In this document: positions 15,016 to 23,761 of the stretch, piece by piece | Layout: the number at the start of each line of letters is the position of its first letter | How positions within the stretch are numbered: position 1 is the stretch's first letter | Assembly (NCBI GenBank): GCA_035939775.1 | Contig: DASZFO010000222.1 | Location: forward strand, 1 to 32,932 | Direction: 5' to 3' | From: Pirellulales bacterium | GTDB taxonomy: Bacteria > Planctomycetota > Planctomycetia > Pirellulales > DATAWG01 | DNA length: 32,932 nucleotides | Translations under genes and position numbers: made by a program | The notes under the pieces: generated by a model | Database searches by the model: none | What the model was told of the DNA's origin: nothing | Seen by the model: the letters and a program-made list of their open reading frames with translations, nothing else

Positions 15016-16893
15016 TCATGGCGCATCGGTCCGCTTCCGCGCTTTTTCCAGCGTGATCCCGGAGAGACTCGGCATCGCCAGGCGATACCAATGGGCGGCG
15101 CGCGCGCGCATGGATTTGAGGTCCAACTCGTCGATTTGCTCCTGCCGCTGCCGCGCCAAATCCCACCAGCCATCGGCCAGTTCCACCTGCTCCCCCGGCT
15201 GGGTCGGAATTCTCGATTCCATTTCGACTAGCCGATACAAATCTGAGTCGTTCGCTTTCGCCAAGTACGGCAATGCCGCCTGCCAATTCTGCTTCACGAA
15301 GCATTTGAACTTTCCGACGGTCAGATTCGCGTCCGGGTCGTTGGGATCGGCGCGCAACCGGTCACTGGCCGCCTCGAATACCTTGAGTGAATTCCGAATC
15401 TGCTTGATGCGCTCCGTCGACTCTCGGGCCTGCTGATGGAGGGTGGCATCCCTCAGCCCGGTTGCCTGATTCAAGGTCAGGGTGGCCAATTCCAGGGCAT
15501 TTTCGTAGCGATCGTCGGCCAACGCCCGATCAACCAAGTCGTAAGCCGCCGCCGCGATCGTGCTCCGCGCCAGCGGCGTAATGTACTGCGATTGGGCCAA
15601 TTGCTTCAGCGTCTCGGCTTTGAGCGTCCAAGGATCGACTTCGTAATACGTGCTGATCCCGCCCACCATGTCCGAGGCCAGACGCACGTCGCAGTATTTG
15701 ACGGCCAAATCGAGTGCCTTTTTCGCCAAGACATAGCGCTCCGTTGGTTTGTCAGTCGTATCGTTGGCCAATGCCGCGAGCTTGTGGGCAAGGGCAATTT
15801 GTTCGTTGACACCTTTGGCCTGAAGTTCTTCACCCAGCGCCTCTTTCACTTCATTTTCCGATTTTCGATGAGCTTCGGGAGTGGGGACGGATGAACGGAC
15901 GATGGCCGGCGCGGAAATGACCGGAGCGGTCTCGATCGGACCGGACTCTCGCGGCTGCTGGGCAGTCCGCGATCCAAAACTGCTCGAGGCCGAATTGGCC
16001 TCGCCAAAACTCGGAACATTCTCGCGTGGGCGTCCCGTTTGCTCCGCCGCTGGTTCGGCGGGAGCAGAAGGTTTTTCCGCGGTGGTCGACTCCGCCGCGG
16101 CTCCGATTCGCGCCGCCACGTTCGGCGGCAGGCCCCGATGCGCGAGAGAGGCGTGGTATTCCGCGTTTTTCCACATCGTGAATCCTTGGAACCCTGCATA
16201 GAGGAACCCGCCGATTACCGCCGAGCCAACAAGCAGTTGAACCAAGGTCGGGCTGATTCGCATCTGGAACCGTTTTCTCCGTCGAGGGAGCACGGATTGA
16301 GCCGCGCAGGCATCGGCCACCGCCTTGTCCCAAGCGGCCGAGCGGGGAGCGAGTTCCAGCTTCGGGGCGACGTCGATCCGCCTCACGCCTACGTCCGCGA
16401 CGTCCTTCCTCGCCGGCGATTTGAGCGGGGCGGCCAGGCTCATGGGGTCAACGGATTTGCCCGTTGCGGCAGCGGGCTTCGCCGGCGCCGCTGGGGCTGA
16501 GGGGGCAACCGGCCTGCGTAGCGCGATTGGCTCTTCCTTCGGCGGCGCGGTCGTCGCGGGGCGGGAAGCCGGGGCGGGTGCGGCCGGCGCCGCTGGCTGC
16601 GGCCGGCCCCGTTCGAGACGCTGCCGCAAGAGTTCGTCGTATTTCGCCCGCCGGTCGGGCTTGAGCAGGCAGATCCTCGCCGCTGCGACTTCGTTGAGCA
16701 GCTTTTGCGAAAGGTCGGAATGCGGCCCGGCGTGGAACGACCGCAGGTGGGCCATCCGCTGATCGGCCGCCATTTCAATCACGTCCGAGTCGGGCTCATA
16801 AAGACGGATTCCCAGTAGGCTGTAATGGTGGGCAGGCTGCTCCTCAGGGGGAATTCCCAGCCATTTATAATAGGGATCGAACGGAATCGACAT
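15016..16893 (-). CDS. Planctomycete J-like domain membrane protein of unknown function
   Basis: The protein has 625 residues. Positions 1-95 (DPYYKWLGIPPEEQPAHHYS; AADQRMAHLRSFHAG; SQKLLNEVAAARICLLKPDR; KYDELLRQRL) follow a J-domain helix pattern, but the His-Pro-Asp tripeptide that activates Hsp70 is absent. So it is J-like, not a working DnaJ cochaperone. A Pro/Ala-rich linker follows (~95-205). One membrane helix lies at ~214-233 (LVQLLVGSAVIGGFLYAGFQ). After a second linker comes a conserved helical domain (~345-620) with DKPTERYVLAKKALDLA and ADGWWDLARQR, ending AAHWYRLAMPSLSGITLEKA. The topology implies a cytoplasmic J-like head and an extracytoplasmic tail. It is divergent from the lipoprotein gene at 17219. 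The function is unknown. Confidence 0.8.
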   Translation of the reverse strand: MSIPFDPYYKWLGIPPEEQPAHHYSLLGIRLYEPDSDVIEMAADQRMAHLRSFHAGPHSDLSQKLLNEVAAARICLLKPDRRAKYDELLRQRLERGRPQPAAPAAPAPASRPATTAPPKEEPIALRRPVAPSAPAAPAKPAAATGKSVDPMSLAAPLKSPARKDVADVGVRRIDVAPKLELAPRSAAWDKAVADACAAQSVLPRRRKRFQMRISPTLVQLLVGSAVIGGFLYAGFQGFTMWKNAEYHASLAHRGLPPNVAARIGAAAESTTAEKPSAPAEPAAEQTGRPRENVPSFGEANSASSSFGSRTAQQPRESGPIETAPVISAPAIVRSSVPTPEAHRKSENEVKEALGEELQAKGVNEQIALAHKLAALANDTTDKPTERYVLAKKALDLAVKYCDVRLASDMVGGISTYYEVDPWTLKAETLKQLAQSQYITPLARSTIAAAAYDLVDRALADDRYENALELATLTLNQATGLRDATLHQQARESTERIKQIRNSLKVFEAASDRLRADPNDPDANLTVGKFKCFVKQNWQAALPYLAKANDSDLYRLVEMESRIPTQPGEQVELADGWWDLARQRQEQIDELDLKSMRARAAHWYRLAMPSLSGITLEKARKRTDAP

Positions 16894-17218
16894 CGGCAGC
16901 CCCGTTGCGACGCAGCAAAAAAACCATCGCCGTCAGGCCAATGCTGAGGAATTCGTTCGACAGACTTGGCTCACACGATGATCGGGCGGCATTTGCCGTT
17001 CGAGGCGGCAAACCCCCCTGCCCCATTCTAGCATCGCGCCGGCATCGGCAACTAGCGATCCCGCCGCAATGCTGGCAAGCATGCGCAAGCGTTCAATTCC
17101 TATACCCTTGAATCCGGTCGGCCGCTATGATTGCCGCCCCCAAAGGATGGCGGCGGCGAACTGTCCGCCGGATGCCGTATCACTTTCTCGATCCATTTCA
17201 CTTGAGCGAGGTGCGACC
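16894..17218. other. Divergent intergenic region, largely featureless
   Basis: This ~325-base spacer between two divergent genes should hold promoters for both. I see a perfect 7-bp hairpin, tttgccg (16992-16998) with cggcaaa (17006-17012), not followed by a T-run. I also see a lone TATGAT at 17126-17131 as a possible -10 for the lipoprotein gene, without a matching -35. Two open frames in it (16905-17111 and 17069-17218) look like read-through and carry no fold. Confidence 0.45.
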
Positions 17219-17605
17219 ATGAAGCGATTGGGATATTTGCTGGTGTTGGCGAGCACGGGTTTGTTCGGCGCGGGTTGCGGACACCATGACGACGATCGTG
17301 GGGCACACGCGGTCAAGGTCGACGCCGATCGGGCCGCTCAAGACGCGGGCCGCGCGGCACACGACGCCGTGCAGACGGCTCACGACGTCCAACATGCCGT
17401 CGAAGCGGATGTCGTTCGCGGAATCGATCGCGCGGACGGATTTGCCGCGCCGGCGCCGCTGGTCCGAGACGGTGGGCCTGATCATTCCCAGGACGCGATC
17501 GCCCATCAAGAGAAGCGACTGGGAGAGGACGTCAAACGGGAAGCGTCGGACGCGGCGGCCGCCGAGGCCAAGCTGCTAACCGAGAAGTTGTTTAACACGA
17601 AATAG
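17219..17605 (+). CDS. Small predicted lipoprotein, alanine/charged-residue rich
   Basis: The 128-residue protein has a signal peptide MKRLGYLLVLASTGLFGAG followed by Cys20 (FGAGC lipobox). It should be lipidated and anchored to a membrane. After GHHDDD comes a long amphipathic helix with repeating Ala-His-Asp-Ala spacing (AAHDAVQTAHDVQHAVEAD, about 40-75). A second charged helix lies at ~100-125. This composition resembles coiled-coil or LEA-like envelope proteins, but no family is recognised. The ATG at 17219 is set by the signal peptide, and the frame upstream to 17069 is not coding. A good intrinsic terminator follows at 17635. Confidence 0.75.
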   Translation: MKRLGYLLVLASTGLFGAGCGHHDDDRGAHAVKVDADRAAQDAGRAAHDAVQTAHDVQHAVEADVVRGIDRADGFAAPAPLVRDGGPDHSQDAIAHQEKRLGEDVKREASDAAAAEAKLLTEKLFNTK

Positions 17606-17634
17606 CCGGCGGCCCGAAATTTGCCATGACGCCG

Positions 17635-17667
17635 AAAGGGGATGCGCAAGGCATCCCCTTTTATTTG
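17635..17667 (+). terminator. Intrinsic terminator of the small lipoprotein gene
   Basis: A perfect 11-bp stem, aaaggggatgc (17635-17645) with gcatccccttt (17651-17661), has a 5-base loop and is followed by TATTTG. It lies 30 bases after the stop codon. The stem ends in T-rich sequence on the plus strand and A-rich sequence on the other, so it may also stop transcripts from the convergent gene at 17749. Confidence 0.8.
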
Positions 17668-17714
17668 CGCCCCACTGGCCGACGCCAACCGCGGTTGCGC
17701 GTCGAGCAATCGGA

Positions 17715-17743
17715 GGATGCGTCTGCGCTTCGCGCGACGCACC
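17715..17743. repeat. GGTGCGTC/GACGCACC-type hairpin repeat, copy 1
   Basis: ggatgcgtc (17715-17723) and gacgcacc (17736-17743) form an 8-bp near-perfect stem around a GCGC-rich loop. A related copy lies at 28385-28411. It sits between the terminator and the 3' end of the minus-strand gene. Confidence 0.55.
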
Positions 17744-17748
17744 GTACA

Positions 17749-18870
17749 TTACGGCCGCGTGGCGCTGAATTCTTCGACGACCTGCTTGGCCGTCAGCTTC
17801 TCGTCGATCGGGATCGACCGGCTGCGGAGCGCGGCAATAGCGTCGCGGTAATTGGCATCCATTTTAGGATCGGGCCTTGCTTCTCCGTAGCTCAATTCTT
17901 GCAACTTCGAGAGCGCAGCGACGTCGATGCTGGCGACGAGCTTGCCGTGTCCGTCGTCTTCCGCGCGGAGGATGGAAGTGAGTGCAACGGCGTAGTTTCC
18001 CGGCTTGGCCTTGAGCTGCTCGGCGACTCCGTTCGTCCAGAGGTCGATCGTGGTCTTTAGTTCGCGGCAATCGTCGCGCGAGAGGGGCACGGAGAGTTCG
18101 AATTCAGCGCCGTGGCGTCGGACGGCCAGTTCGCCGGCTGCAATCGCCTTCCGGAGCAGTGCCAGCGACGCGTTGTCCAACGGGACCCCTCCCTGATTCT
18201 GATCCTTCGGTGAATTGCCGGGCGCGGGAGCCGCTTTGCCGTCGGGCTGGTTGCCGGCGCCGTTCTTTTTATTGGCGTCGAAGCCCTGGGCGATTTGCCG
18301 GCGGAATTCATCCCACGATCCGTATTTGCCTCCGTCGGCCCGCCGCTTGATCTCGCTGTCGATCGCCTCCACCAGCGATGGCCCAAAGATTTCCTTGTTC
18401 CGCGCGGCAAGTGCCGCGTCCACCACTTTGCCGCTGGCGGTCACCTCGTGAAAATAGGCCAGCGTGTTGTCCTTGGTGAGGAAGAATTTGCCCGGTTGGA
18501 CCATGATCGTATCGAGTGGGATCGAAGTCTCAAGGGTTGGGTTGTTCGCGGCGCTGGCGGCGCCGAGATTGATCACCCTGTAATGACCCGCGTCGATACG
18601 GAGGATCGCGGACAGATCGAAGAGCCGAAAGACTTCGGGATACATGATGATCTGGTCGCGCTCGCTCCAAAGCTCGGCGAGATGCGTGAGATCGGCGGAC
18701 GCGTCGCTTCCGATGTTTAATTCAAGCTGCATGTAACGAAACGTGTCGGTCGGCTGATCGTAGGTGACGAACTCGAAGATGTCGCCCTTAAGGCAGCCGC
18801 AACAGGAAAGGGCCAGCACGAGCAAGCCAAACATCGGCCTGACGCGAAATCGAAGACTCGAATTCGTCAT
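17749..18870 (-). CDS. Exported protein of unknown function, possible lipoprotein
   Basis: The 373-residue protein opens with a basic start, a hydrophobic core (PMFGLLVLALS) and a cluster of cysteines (CCGC). It is therefore exported and probably lipidated at one of those Cys residues, though the lipobox is imperfect. The body has two parts: about 30-190 and 240-370. They are joined by a Gly/Asn/Pro/Asp-rich linker (~200-240; NGAGNQPDGKAAPAPG). The first part includes DTFRYMQLELNIGSDASADL and a helix-rich segment; the second has AVRRHGAEFELSVPLSRDDC. No known domain was recognised. It faces the small lipoprotein gene convergently, and no operon partner is close. Confidence 0.75.
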   Translation of the reverse strand: MTNSSLRFRVRPMFGLLVLALSCCGCLKGDIFEFVTYDQPTDTFRYMQLELNIGSDASADLTHLAELWSERDQIIMYPEVFRLFDLSAILRIDAGHYRVINLGAASAANNPTLETSIPLDTIMVQPGKFFLTKDNTLAYFHEVTASGKVVDAALAARNKEIFGPSLVEAIDSEIKRRADGGKYGSWDEFRRQIAQGFDANKKNGAGNQPDGKAAPAPGNSPKDQNQGGVPLDNASLALLRKAIAAGELAVRRHGAEFELSVPLSRDDCRELKTTIDLWTNGVAEQLKAKPGNYAVALTSILRAEDDGHGKLVASIDVAALSKLQELSYGEARPDPKMDANYRDAIAALRSRSIPIDEKLTAKQVVEEFSATRP

Positions 18871-18980
18871 GAGTTACTCTCGAAAAGGATGGCCTGATTC
18901 ATTCGCCGCCTGGGCCGCATAAGCAAGAGGCCAAGTTCCTACAAAAAATTCCCGGCGCTGAACGTGCCCGCCGGCATGTG

Positions 18981-19451
18981 TCAGCCGTGGCAAATCCCCT
19001 GCCGCACCACTTCGTAGGCGGCGATGGCGACGCTGTTCGAGAGATTCAGGCTGCGGACTTGCGGGCGGATGGGAATCCGCAGCGCGCGGTCGGGATAGGT
19101 TTCCAAAAGCGATTTCGGCAGTCCCTGCGACTCGCTGCCGAACACGAACACATCGCCCGCCACGAAGCGCGGTTCGGTGTAGAGTCGTGTCGCCGACTTG
19201 GTGAAAAGCCAAGGGCGACATGGCGGTAACCGCTCGACAAGCGCCGGCCAGTGGTCTGCCAGCTCCCATTCCAGATGCTCCCAATAATCCAGCCCCGCTC
19301 GGCGGAGATAATAGTCGTCCATTCGGAAACCCAGCGGGCGGACAAGCCAGAGCTTGGCACCGACTGCGACGCACGTCCGCCCGACGCTCCCCGTGTTGTA
19401 GGGAATCTCCGGTTGATAGAGGACCACGTGCAAGCAAGGTTCGTACTTCAC
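18981..19451 (-). CDS. trmL: tRNA (cytidine/uridine-34-2'-O)-methyltransferase TrmL
   Basis: The 156-residue protein has the same length as E. coli TrmL. The N-terminal motif VVLYQPEIPYNTGSVGRTC is the SPOUT-family opening. FVFGSESQGLP binds S-adenosylmethionine. PIRPQVRSLNLSNSVAIAAYE forms the knotted C-terminal end. The enzyme methylates the ribose of the wobble base in certain leucine tRNAs. I place the start at GTG 19451, preceded by GGGAAAG. A TTG at 19520 would add 23 residues that are absent from family members. The divergent neighbour at 19560 starts 108 bases away; a TATAAT at 19508-19513 may serve that gene. Confidence 0.9.
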   Translation of the reverse strand: MKYEPCLHVVLYQPEIPYNTGSVGRTCVAVGAKLWLVRPLGFRMDDYYLRRAGLDYWEHLEWELADHWPALVERLPPCRPWLFTKSATRLYTEPRFVAGDVFVFGSESQGLPKSLLETYPDRALRIPIRPQVRSLNLSNSVAIAAYEVVRQGICHG

Positions 19452-19559
19452 GTCTTTCCCATACCGCGCGGCCGCGGGCCGGTCAACACTGGCAACTCTG
19501 GTTCCGCTATAATTCGACAATGACTACACTACTCCGAACCAACATTCGCGAAATGGGTC

Positions 19560-20114
19560 ATGCCCGCTAGAAGAACCATAGCCGTCCTGATTTCGATGCT
19601 GGCGCTGGCGGTCTGCGCTCGGGCGGCGAACTTCTCCGAATTCAAACCGTTCACGTCCGCGGCGGGAGAATTCACGATTTCCTTTCCCGGCCAGCCGGAG
19701 CAATCGACGAGCACCTTCAAGGCGCCGCTGGGCAATGTGGAACTGCACGTATTCCGATCCGCGCGCAACAACGAGCGGGAAGTGTACACGCTCACATACC
19801 ACGACCTTCCCAGCGCGCAGGTCAACAGCGATGGCCCGGAAAAGGTGCTCGATGCGGCCCGCGACGGCGGCATCGAAGCCACGCACGGCAAACTCATCAA
19901 GGAAACCAAGGTTGCGTCGGCAAGCGAGAACCCGAGCCGCGATTTGAAGATCGAGATTCAGGGGGTGACCACCTACTCGCGAATGATCTTGGCGGGCAAT
20001 CGGCTGTATGTGATTATGGCCTATCCCGATGGCAGCAATGGTTCGAGCGACCGCGCGAAGGCGTTCCTCGATTCATTCAAATTGACCAGAGAAAATGCGA
20101 TAAGTGAAAAGTGA
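19560..20114 (+). CDS. Secreted protein of unknown function
   Basis: The 184-residue protein has a clear signal peptide (TIAVLISMLALAVCARA, cleavage predicted after Ala-Arg-Ala at ~22). The mature part begins ANFSEFKPFTSAAGEFTISF, then PGQPEQSTSTF. This FTISFPGQP opening with a following beta-rich domain and the late VIMAYPDGSNGSSDRAKAFL, DSFKL is a recurrent pattern in small exported bacterial proteins whose function is not known. The gene ends 13 bases before the LpxL-like acyltransferase gene on the same strand, so the two may share a transcript. No catalytic residues stand out. Confidence 0.75.
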   Translation: MPARRTIAVLISMLALAVCARAANFSEFKPFTSAAGEFTISFPGQPEQSTSTFKAPLGNVELHVFRSARNNEREVYTLTYHDLPSAQVNSDGPEKVLDAARDGGIEATHGKLIKETKVASASENPSRDLKIEIQGVTTYSRMILAGNRLYVIMAYPDGSNGSSDRAKAFLDSFKLTRENAISEK

Positions 20115-20127
20115 CCTCTGACGGATC

Positions 20128-21057
20128 ATGTCCATGCGAAGTTTCAAGGATGTTGGCGACTATCTGGCTTATCTTGTCGTGCGCGTGCTGATTTGCGTGG
20201 TGCAGGGGATGCGGATCGAGACCTGCGCCGTGGTCGCGCGCTGGCTGGCCGTGCTGGCCAACGACGTGATTCGGCTGCGCGGCCGCGTGATCGAGGAGAA
20301 TCTGCGGTTGGCGTTTCCCGAACTTTCGGAAAACGAGCGGCGACGATTGGCACGGCGAATGTGGGAGCATCTATTCCTGATGGTGATCGAAATTGCCCAC
20401 GCCCCGCGAAAAATTCACGACACGACCTGGCGGCGCTACATCCGCTTCACGAACCAGCGCGAGATGATGCGCACCCTGTTCGTCGATCGGCCGAAAGTTG
20501 CTGTCTCCGGGCATTTCGGGAATTTCGAATTGGCGGGATATACGTTCGGGCTGTTCGGCTTCGACACGTACGCCGTCGCCCGCCCGCTCGATAATCGATT
20601 TCTGGATCGTTTCGTCCGCACGTTCCGCTCGGCGCGCGGCCAGCATATCTTGGCGAAGAACGGCAGCGCCGGCGAGATCGCCGAATTGCTCGAACGCCGC
20701 CGCACGTTGTCGGTGCTCGCGGATCAGAATGCCGGGCCGAAGGGATGCTGGGTGAATTTCTTTGGCCGGCCGGCGTCGACGCACAAGGCGATCGCGCTCT
20801 TCTCGCTGTCGAACGACGCTCCGATCATGGTCGGCTTCGCGCGGCGGCTGGGCGAGCCGCTGCATTTCGAAATGGGGACGGAGTTCATCGCCGATCCGCG
20901 GAATCTCGCGCCGGCGGAGCGCGGGGTCAAGGAGCTGACCCAATGGTTCACCAACTGCCTGGAGCAAGTGATCCGCCGCGCCCCGGAACAATACTGGTGG
21001 GTCCATCGCCGCTGGAAAGACAGCCCGCCGACCCGCGGCCGCAAACAAGCGGCGTGA
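20128..21057 (+). CDS. LpxL/HtrB-type lysophospholipid (lipid A) acyltransferase
   Basis: The 309-residue protein has the family's membrane-associated N-terminus. The acyltransferase motif is HFGNFE (His129-x4-Glu134), where the His is the catalytic base. A later segment, VLADQNAGPKGCWVNFFGRP, matches the substrate-binding DQ-G-G-x-F motif. These enzymes transfer acyl chains to lipid A precursors or other lysophospholipids at the inner membrane. That fits planctomycetes, which have a Gram-negative-like outer membrane. The next gene, a Rieske protein, starts 15 bases after its stop, suggesting one transcript; no other lipid-A gene is near. The start is likely the GTG/ATG around 20128, with GGA upstream. 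Confidence 0.9.
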   Translation: MSMRSFKDVGDYLAYLVVRVLICVVQGMRIETCAVVARWLAVLANDVIRLRGRVIEENLRLAFPELSENERRRLARRMWEHLFLMVIEIAHAPRKIHDTTWRRYIRFTNQREMMRTLFVDRPKVAVSGHFGNFELAGYTFGLFGFDTYAVARPLDNRFLDRFVRTFRSARGQHILAKNGSAGEIAELLERRRTLSVLADQNAGPKGCWVNFFGRPASTHKAIALFSLSNDAPIMVGFARRLGEPLHFEMGTEFIADPRNLAPAERGVKELTQWFTNCLEQVIRRAPEQYWWVHRRWKDSPPTRGRKQAA

Positions 21058-21072
21058 ACGAAACGTGTGAAT

Positions 21073-21399
21073 ATGCCTAACTGGATTCGAATCGCCGCCG
21101 TGAGCGATTGCCCGCCGGGGACCGCGCTGGAGTTGGCGGCGGGCGAGCGAGTGATCGCGCTTTTCAACGTCGAGGGCACTTTCCACGCGCTGGACGGCAT
21201 CTGTCCACATCAAGGAGGGCCGCTGGGCGACGGGGATCTTGCCGGCTGCATCATCACCTGCCCCTGGCATGGCTGGCAATTCGACGTGCGCACCGGCCAG
21301 AATCAATTGAGCGCCAGCATTCGCCAGCCGAGCTTCCCCGTCCGGGTCGAAGGCGACTTCGTGCTCGTGGATCTGGACGCGACGGAGCCACACGAGTGA
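21073..21399 (+). CDS. Rieske [2Fe-2S] ferredoxin-like protein
   Basis: The 108-residue protein is a soluble single Rieske domain with both cluster motifs: Cys44-Pro-His46 and Cys63-Pro-Trp-His66-Gly-Trp. These are the two Cys and two His ligands of the [2Fe-2S] centre. Similar stand-alone proteins (NirD-like or dioxygenase ferredoxin-like) transfer electrons to oxygenases or nitrite reductase. No partner reductase or oxygenase is near. The start is taken at ATG 21073 rather than GTG 21067, two codons earlier. The stop TGA overlaps the GTG start of the next gene (GTGA), so the acetyltransferase is almost certainly translated from the same mRNA. Confidence 0.9.
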   Translation: MPNWIRIAAVSDCPPGTALELAAGERVIALFNVEGTFHALDGICPHQGGPLGDGDLAGCIITCPWHGWQFDVRTGQNQLSASIRQPSFPVRVEGDFVLVDLDATEPHE

Positions 21400-22349
21400 T
21401 TCGGTATCGCTGCTTCTTGAACGACGATCCGCCGCGATTGGCTGAGATCTGGCGCGGCTGTGCCGGACGCCCCGGCTTGGCGCAGCCAATCTCCGCCACG
21501 ACTTTCGATATATTGGTGTTGGCAAAGCCCTATTTCGATCGCGAAGGCTTGATTCTCGCATTGGACGACGAGCGGCCCGTCGGATTCGTGCATGCCGGAT
21601 TCGGTCCGAACGCCGATGAAAGCGGGCTTTCGACGGAACTCGGCGTCACCGTGCTGCTCTTGACCGTCAGCCATCCCGACGAGCCGGCCATCGCCGCGGA
21701 ATTGCTTTCCCGCAGCGAGGAGTATCTCCGCCGTCGCGGGGCGAAAGTGCTCTACGGGGGCGGAATCCAGCCGCTCAATCCATTTTATAGCGGGCTCTAC
21801 GGCGGCAGCGAATTGCCCGGCATTTTGGACACCGAGCCCGAGACGCAAGCCCTGTACCGCGGGCACGGCTATCGCGAGATCGATCGCACGGTGGTCTTTC
21901 ACCGCGAGCTGATTGGCTTCCGCCCACTGGTGGATCGCCAGCAGATGCAAATTCGCCGCAATACGGACGTCGAGGTCGTGGTCGATCCGCCGCCGCGTAC
22001 CTGGTGGGACGCGTGCGCCATGAGTTCCTTCGACCGCACGATCTTTCGCCTGCGGTCGCGGGCAGACGGGCAAGAGATCGCGTCGGCGACGTTCTGGAAC
22101 ATGGAATCGTTCGCGGCCGCGCGGGGCGTGCGCACGAACGGCCTGATCGACGTGCAAGTCGAGCCGTCCCACCGGCACAAAGGGCTGGCCAGCTACTTGA
22201 TCGGCGATGCGCTGCGGCAGCTTCAAGAGGAATCCATCGCCTTGGTCGAAGTTCAAACGATGAAGGGCAATTCGGCCGCGGTAGGCATGTATCGCAAGCT
22301 CGGCTTCGAGCAAGTCGATTCCGGGGCGGTGTTTCGCAAGGAGAATTAA
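21396..22349 (+). CDS. Double-domain GNAT N-acetyltransferase
   Basis: The 317-residue protein has two GNAT halves. The N-terminal domain (~1-160) has the fold pattern and a weaker acetyl-CoA signature around ALYRGHGYREID. The C-terminal domain (~170-317) has a complete signature: VEPSHRHKGLASYLIGDA, then NSAAVGMYRKLGFEQVD. Two-domain GNATs occur in mycothiol synthase and in some aminoglycoside or protein acetyltransferases, but the substrate here is unknown. The GTG start at 21396 overlaps the Rieske stop (GTGA). Its stop codon overlaps the stop of the convergent MFS gene (TTAA), so transcripts from the two strands meet here. Confidence 0.88.
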   Translation: MIRYRCFLNDDPPRLAEIWRGCAGRPGLAQPISATTFDILVLAKPYFDREGLILALDDERPVGFVHAGFGPNADESGLSTELGVTVLLLTVSHPDEPAIAAELLSRSEEYLRRRGAKVLYGGGIQPLNPFYSGLYGGSELPGILDTEPETQALYRGHGYREIDRTVVFHRELIGFRPLVDRQQMQIRRNTDVEVVVDPPPRTWWDACAMSSFDRTIFRLRSRADGQEIASATFWNMESFAAARGVRTNGLIDVQVEPSHRHKGLASYLIGDALRQLQEESIALVEVQTMKGNSAAVGMYRKLGFEQVDSGAVFRKEN

Positions 22350-23614
22350 AACTCCATCGGCTCCATCGTCGCCGCGGCTCGGCCATAATCGCGTCCGCGG
22401 CGGGCCGAGTACAAAATCATCACCAGGCCCAAAGCCATCGTCCCCGCGGCGACGGCGTACGGGAGCAGAATCCCGTGCCGCAATAGCGGAACCCCCATCA
22501 TCGGCCCGAGGATGCGGGCCAGCGCACTAACGCTTTGGCTCAGCCCCAAGATGCCTCCTTGTTTTGCCGGGTCGCTTCGCCGCGAGATTAGCGACGTGAG
22601 TGACGGCATCATGAAGGCGAACCCGCACACAACGATCGAAAGCGCCGCAAACAATTCCCAGCGGCTCCCCGAGCTGACCGCGGCGATCATCACACTGAAA
22701 CCGAGAATCTCCAGCACGGCGCCGCCGGTGGCCATCACCGCTTCTGGAATGCTGCCCGATAGGCGGCGCACCAACACCCCTTGGGCGACACTCAACGTGA
22801 TGCCGATGTAGGCGAATGTGTACTGGATGTGGCGAAAGTCGAAGTGAAACGGGCTGTCGGTGACTTTGTCCTTTTCTCCTTTGAGCAATAGGGCCAAGGT
22901 CGTTTCATAGTTCGCAAACGCCAGCACAAGGATGAACAGCGTCAACAGCAACGGACCGATCGATGGCGTGGCCAGTGCGTCGCGGAGCGCGCCGGTGTCG
23001 AATAACCGGCGGGCGGCGCTCTTGCTGCCGGGTTTCAGCGACTCGGGCAGCTTGAAATAGGCCAAGGTGATCGCCACCGCGGAGAGCGCGGCCGCCGCAT
23101 AGCCGGGCCCTGGCCCCGCGACCCCTTCGCCGCTCGGCATGGCCAGGCTCCCCAACAGCGGCCCGAACGTGAAGCCCAAGCCAAACGCCGCACCGATAAG
23201 CGCCATCCCCTTCGCGCGGTTTTCCAAACTGGTTGTGTCGGCGATGTAGGCCTGAGTGATCGGGATATTCGCGCCGGCGATCCCCGCCCCGATCCGCGCG
23301 ACGAACAGCCAGAACACGCTCCGCCACACGGTCGCCAGCCCGAACATCGCGTAAAACACGACCGAGCCGGCCAATCCGATCATCAGCACGGGCCGGCGGC
23401 CGATCCGATCGGAGAGCCGTCCCCAGATCGGCGCCCAAAGAAACTGCATCGCCGAAAAGCTGGCCATCAGCAAGCCAATCAGCAGACCGCTTTCATCGGA
23501 GGCAAAATCCTGGGCGTAAATCGGCAACAGCGGCAGCACCATGCCAAAGCCCAACAGATCGATAAAGACCGTCAGGAAGATAACGACCAGGGAGCCGGTT
23601 TTTGGAGAGGACAT
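22346..23614 (-). CDS. MFS transporter, tetracycline-resistance (TCR/TetA-like) type
   Basis: The 422-residue protein has about twelve hydrophobic segments. It opens SLVVIFLTVFIDLLGFGMV, near the TetA opening sequence. The MFS motif A between helices 2 and 3 is GRLSDRIGRRPV. AFGLGFTFGPLLG marks helix 5 of drug:H+ antiporters. The family exports tetracyclines or other amphiphilic drugs by proton exchange, and the actual substrate cannot be inferred. The frame stays open upstream into a repeat element, so I start at ATG 23614; ATG 23644 is an alternative. Neither has a good ribosome-binding site. Its upstream region contains the nested inverted repeat shared with apt. Confidence 0.88.
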   Translation of the reverse strand: MSSPKTGSLVVIFLTVFIDLLGFGMVLPLLPIYAQDFASDESGLLIGLLMASFSAMQFLWAPIWGRLSDRIGRRPVLMIGLAGSVVFYAMFGLATVWRSVFWLFVARIGAGIAGANIPITQAYIADTTSLENRAKGMALIGAAFGLGFTFGPLLGSLAMPSGEGVAGPGPGYAAAALSAVAITLAYFKLPESLKPGSKSAARRLFDTGALRDALATPSIGPLLLTLFILVLAFANYETTLALLLKGEKDKVTDSPFHFDFRHIQYTFAYIGITLSVAQGVLVRRLSGSIPEAVMATGGAVLEILGFSVMIAAVSSGSRWELFAALSIVVCGFAFMMPSLTSLISRRSDPAKQGGILGLSQSVSALARILGPMMGVPLLRHGILLPYAVAAGTMALGLVMILYSARRGRDYGRAAATMEPMEF

Positions 23615-23761
23615 AGATGCTGGGCAAGTTATTGGCGGGTTCATTGCGAGGCGTCCAAAGTCTACCGAAACCGTCGCCGGCTCGCATCCCGACTTCGGGC
23701 AGCACTGTTTCCAATCGTCGTCGGTCCTTATATTGCAGGAGCGTGACGGATTACCAACTTC

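Noticed and set aside
16992-17012. 7-bp hairpin as a terminator
   Set aside because: No T-run follows on either strand and it lies between divergent promoters rather than after a gene.
21108-21395. Long upstream extension of the GNAT frame
   Set aside because: It overlaps the Rieske gene in another frame; the GTG at 21396 coupled to the Rieske stop is the natural start.
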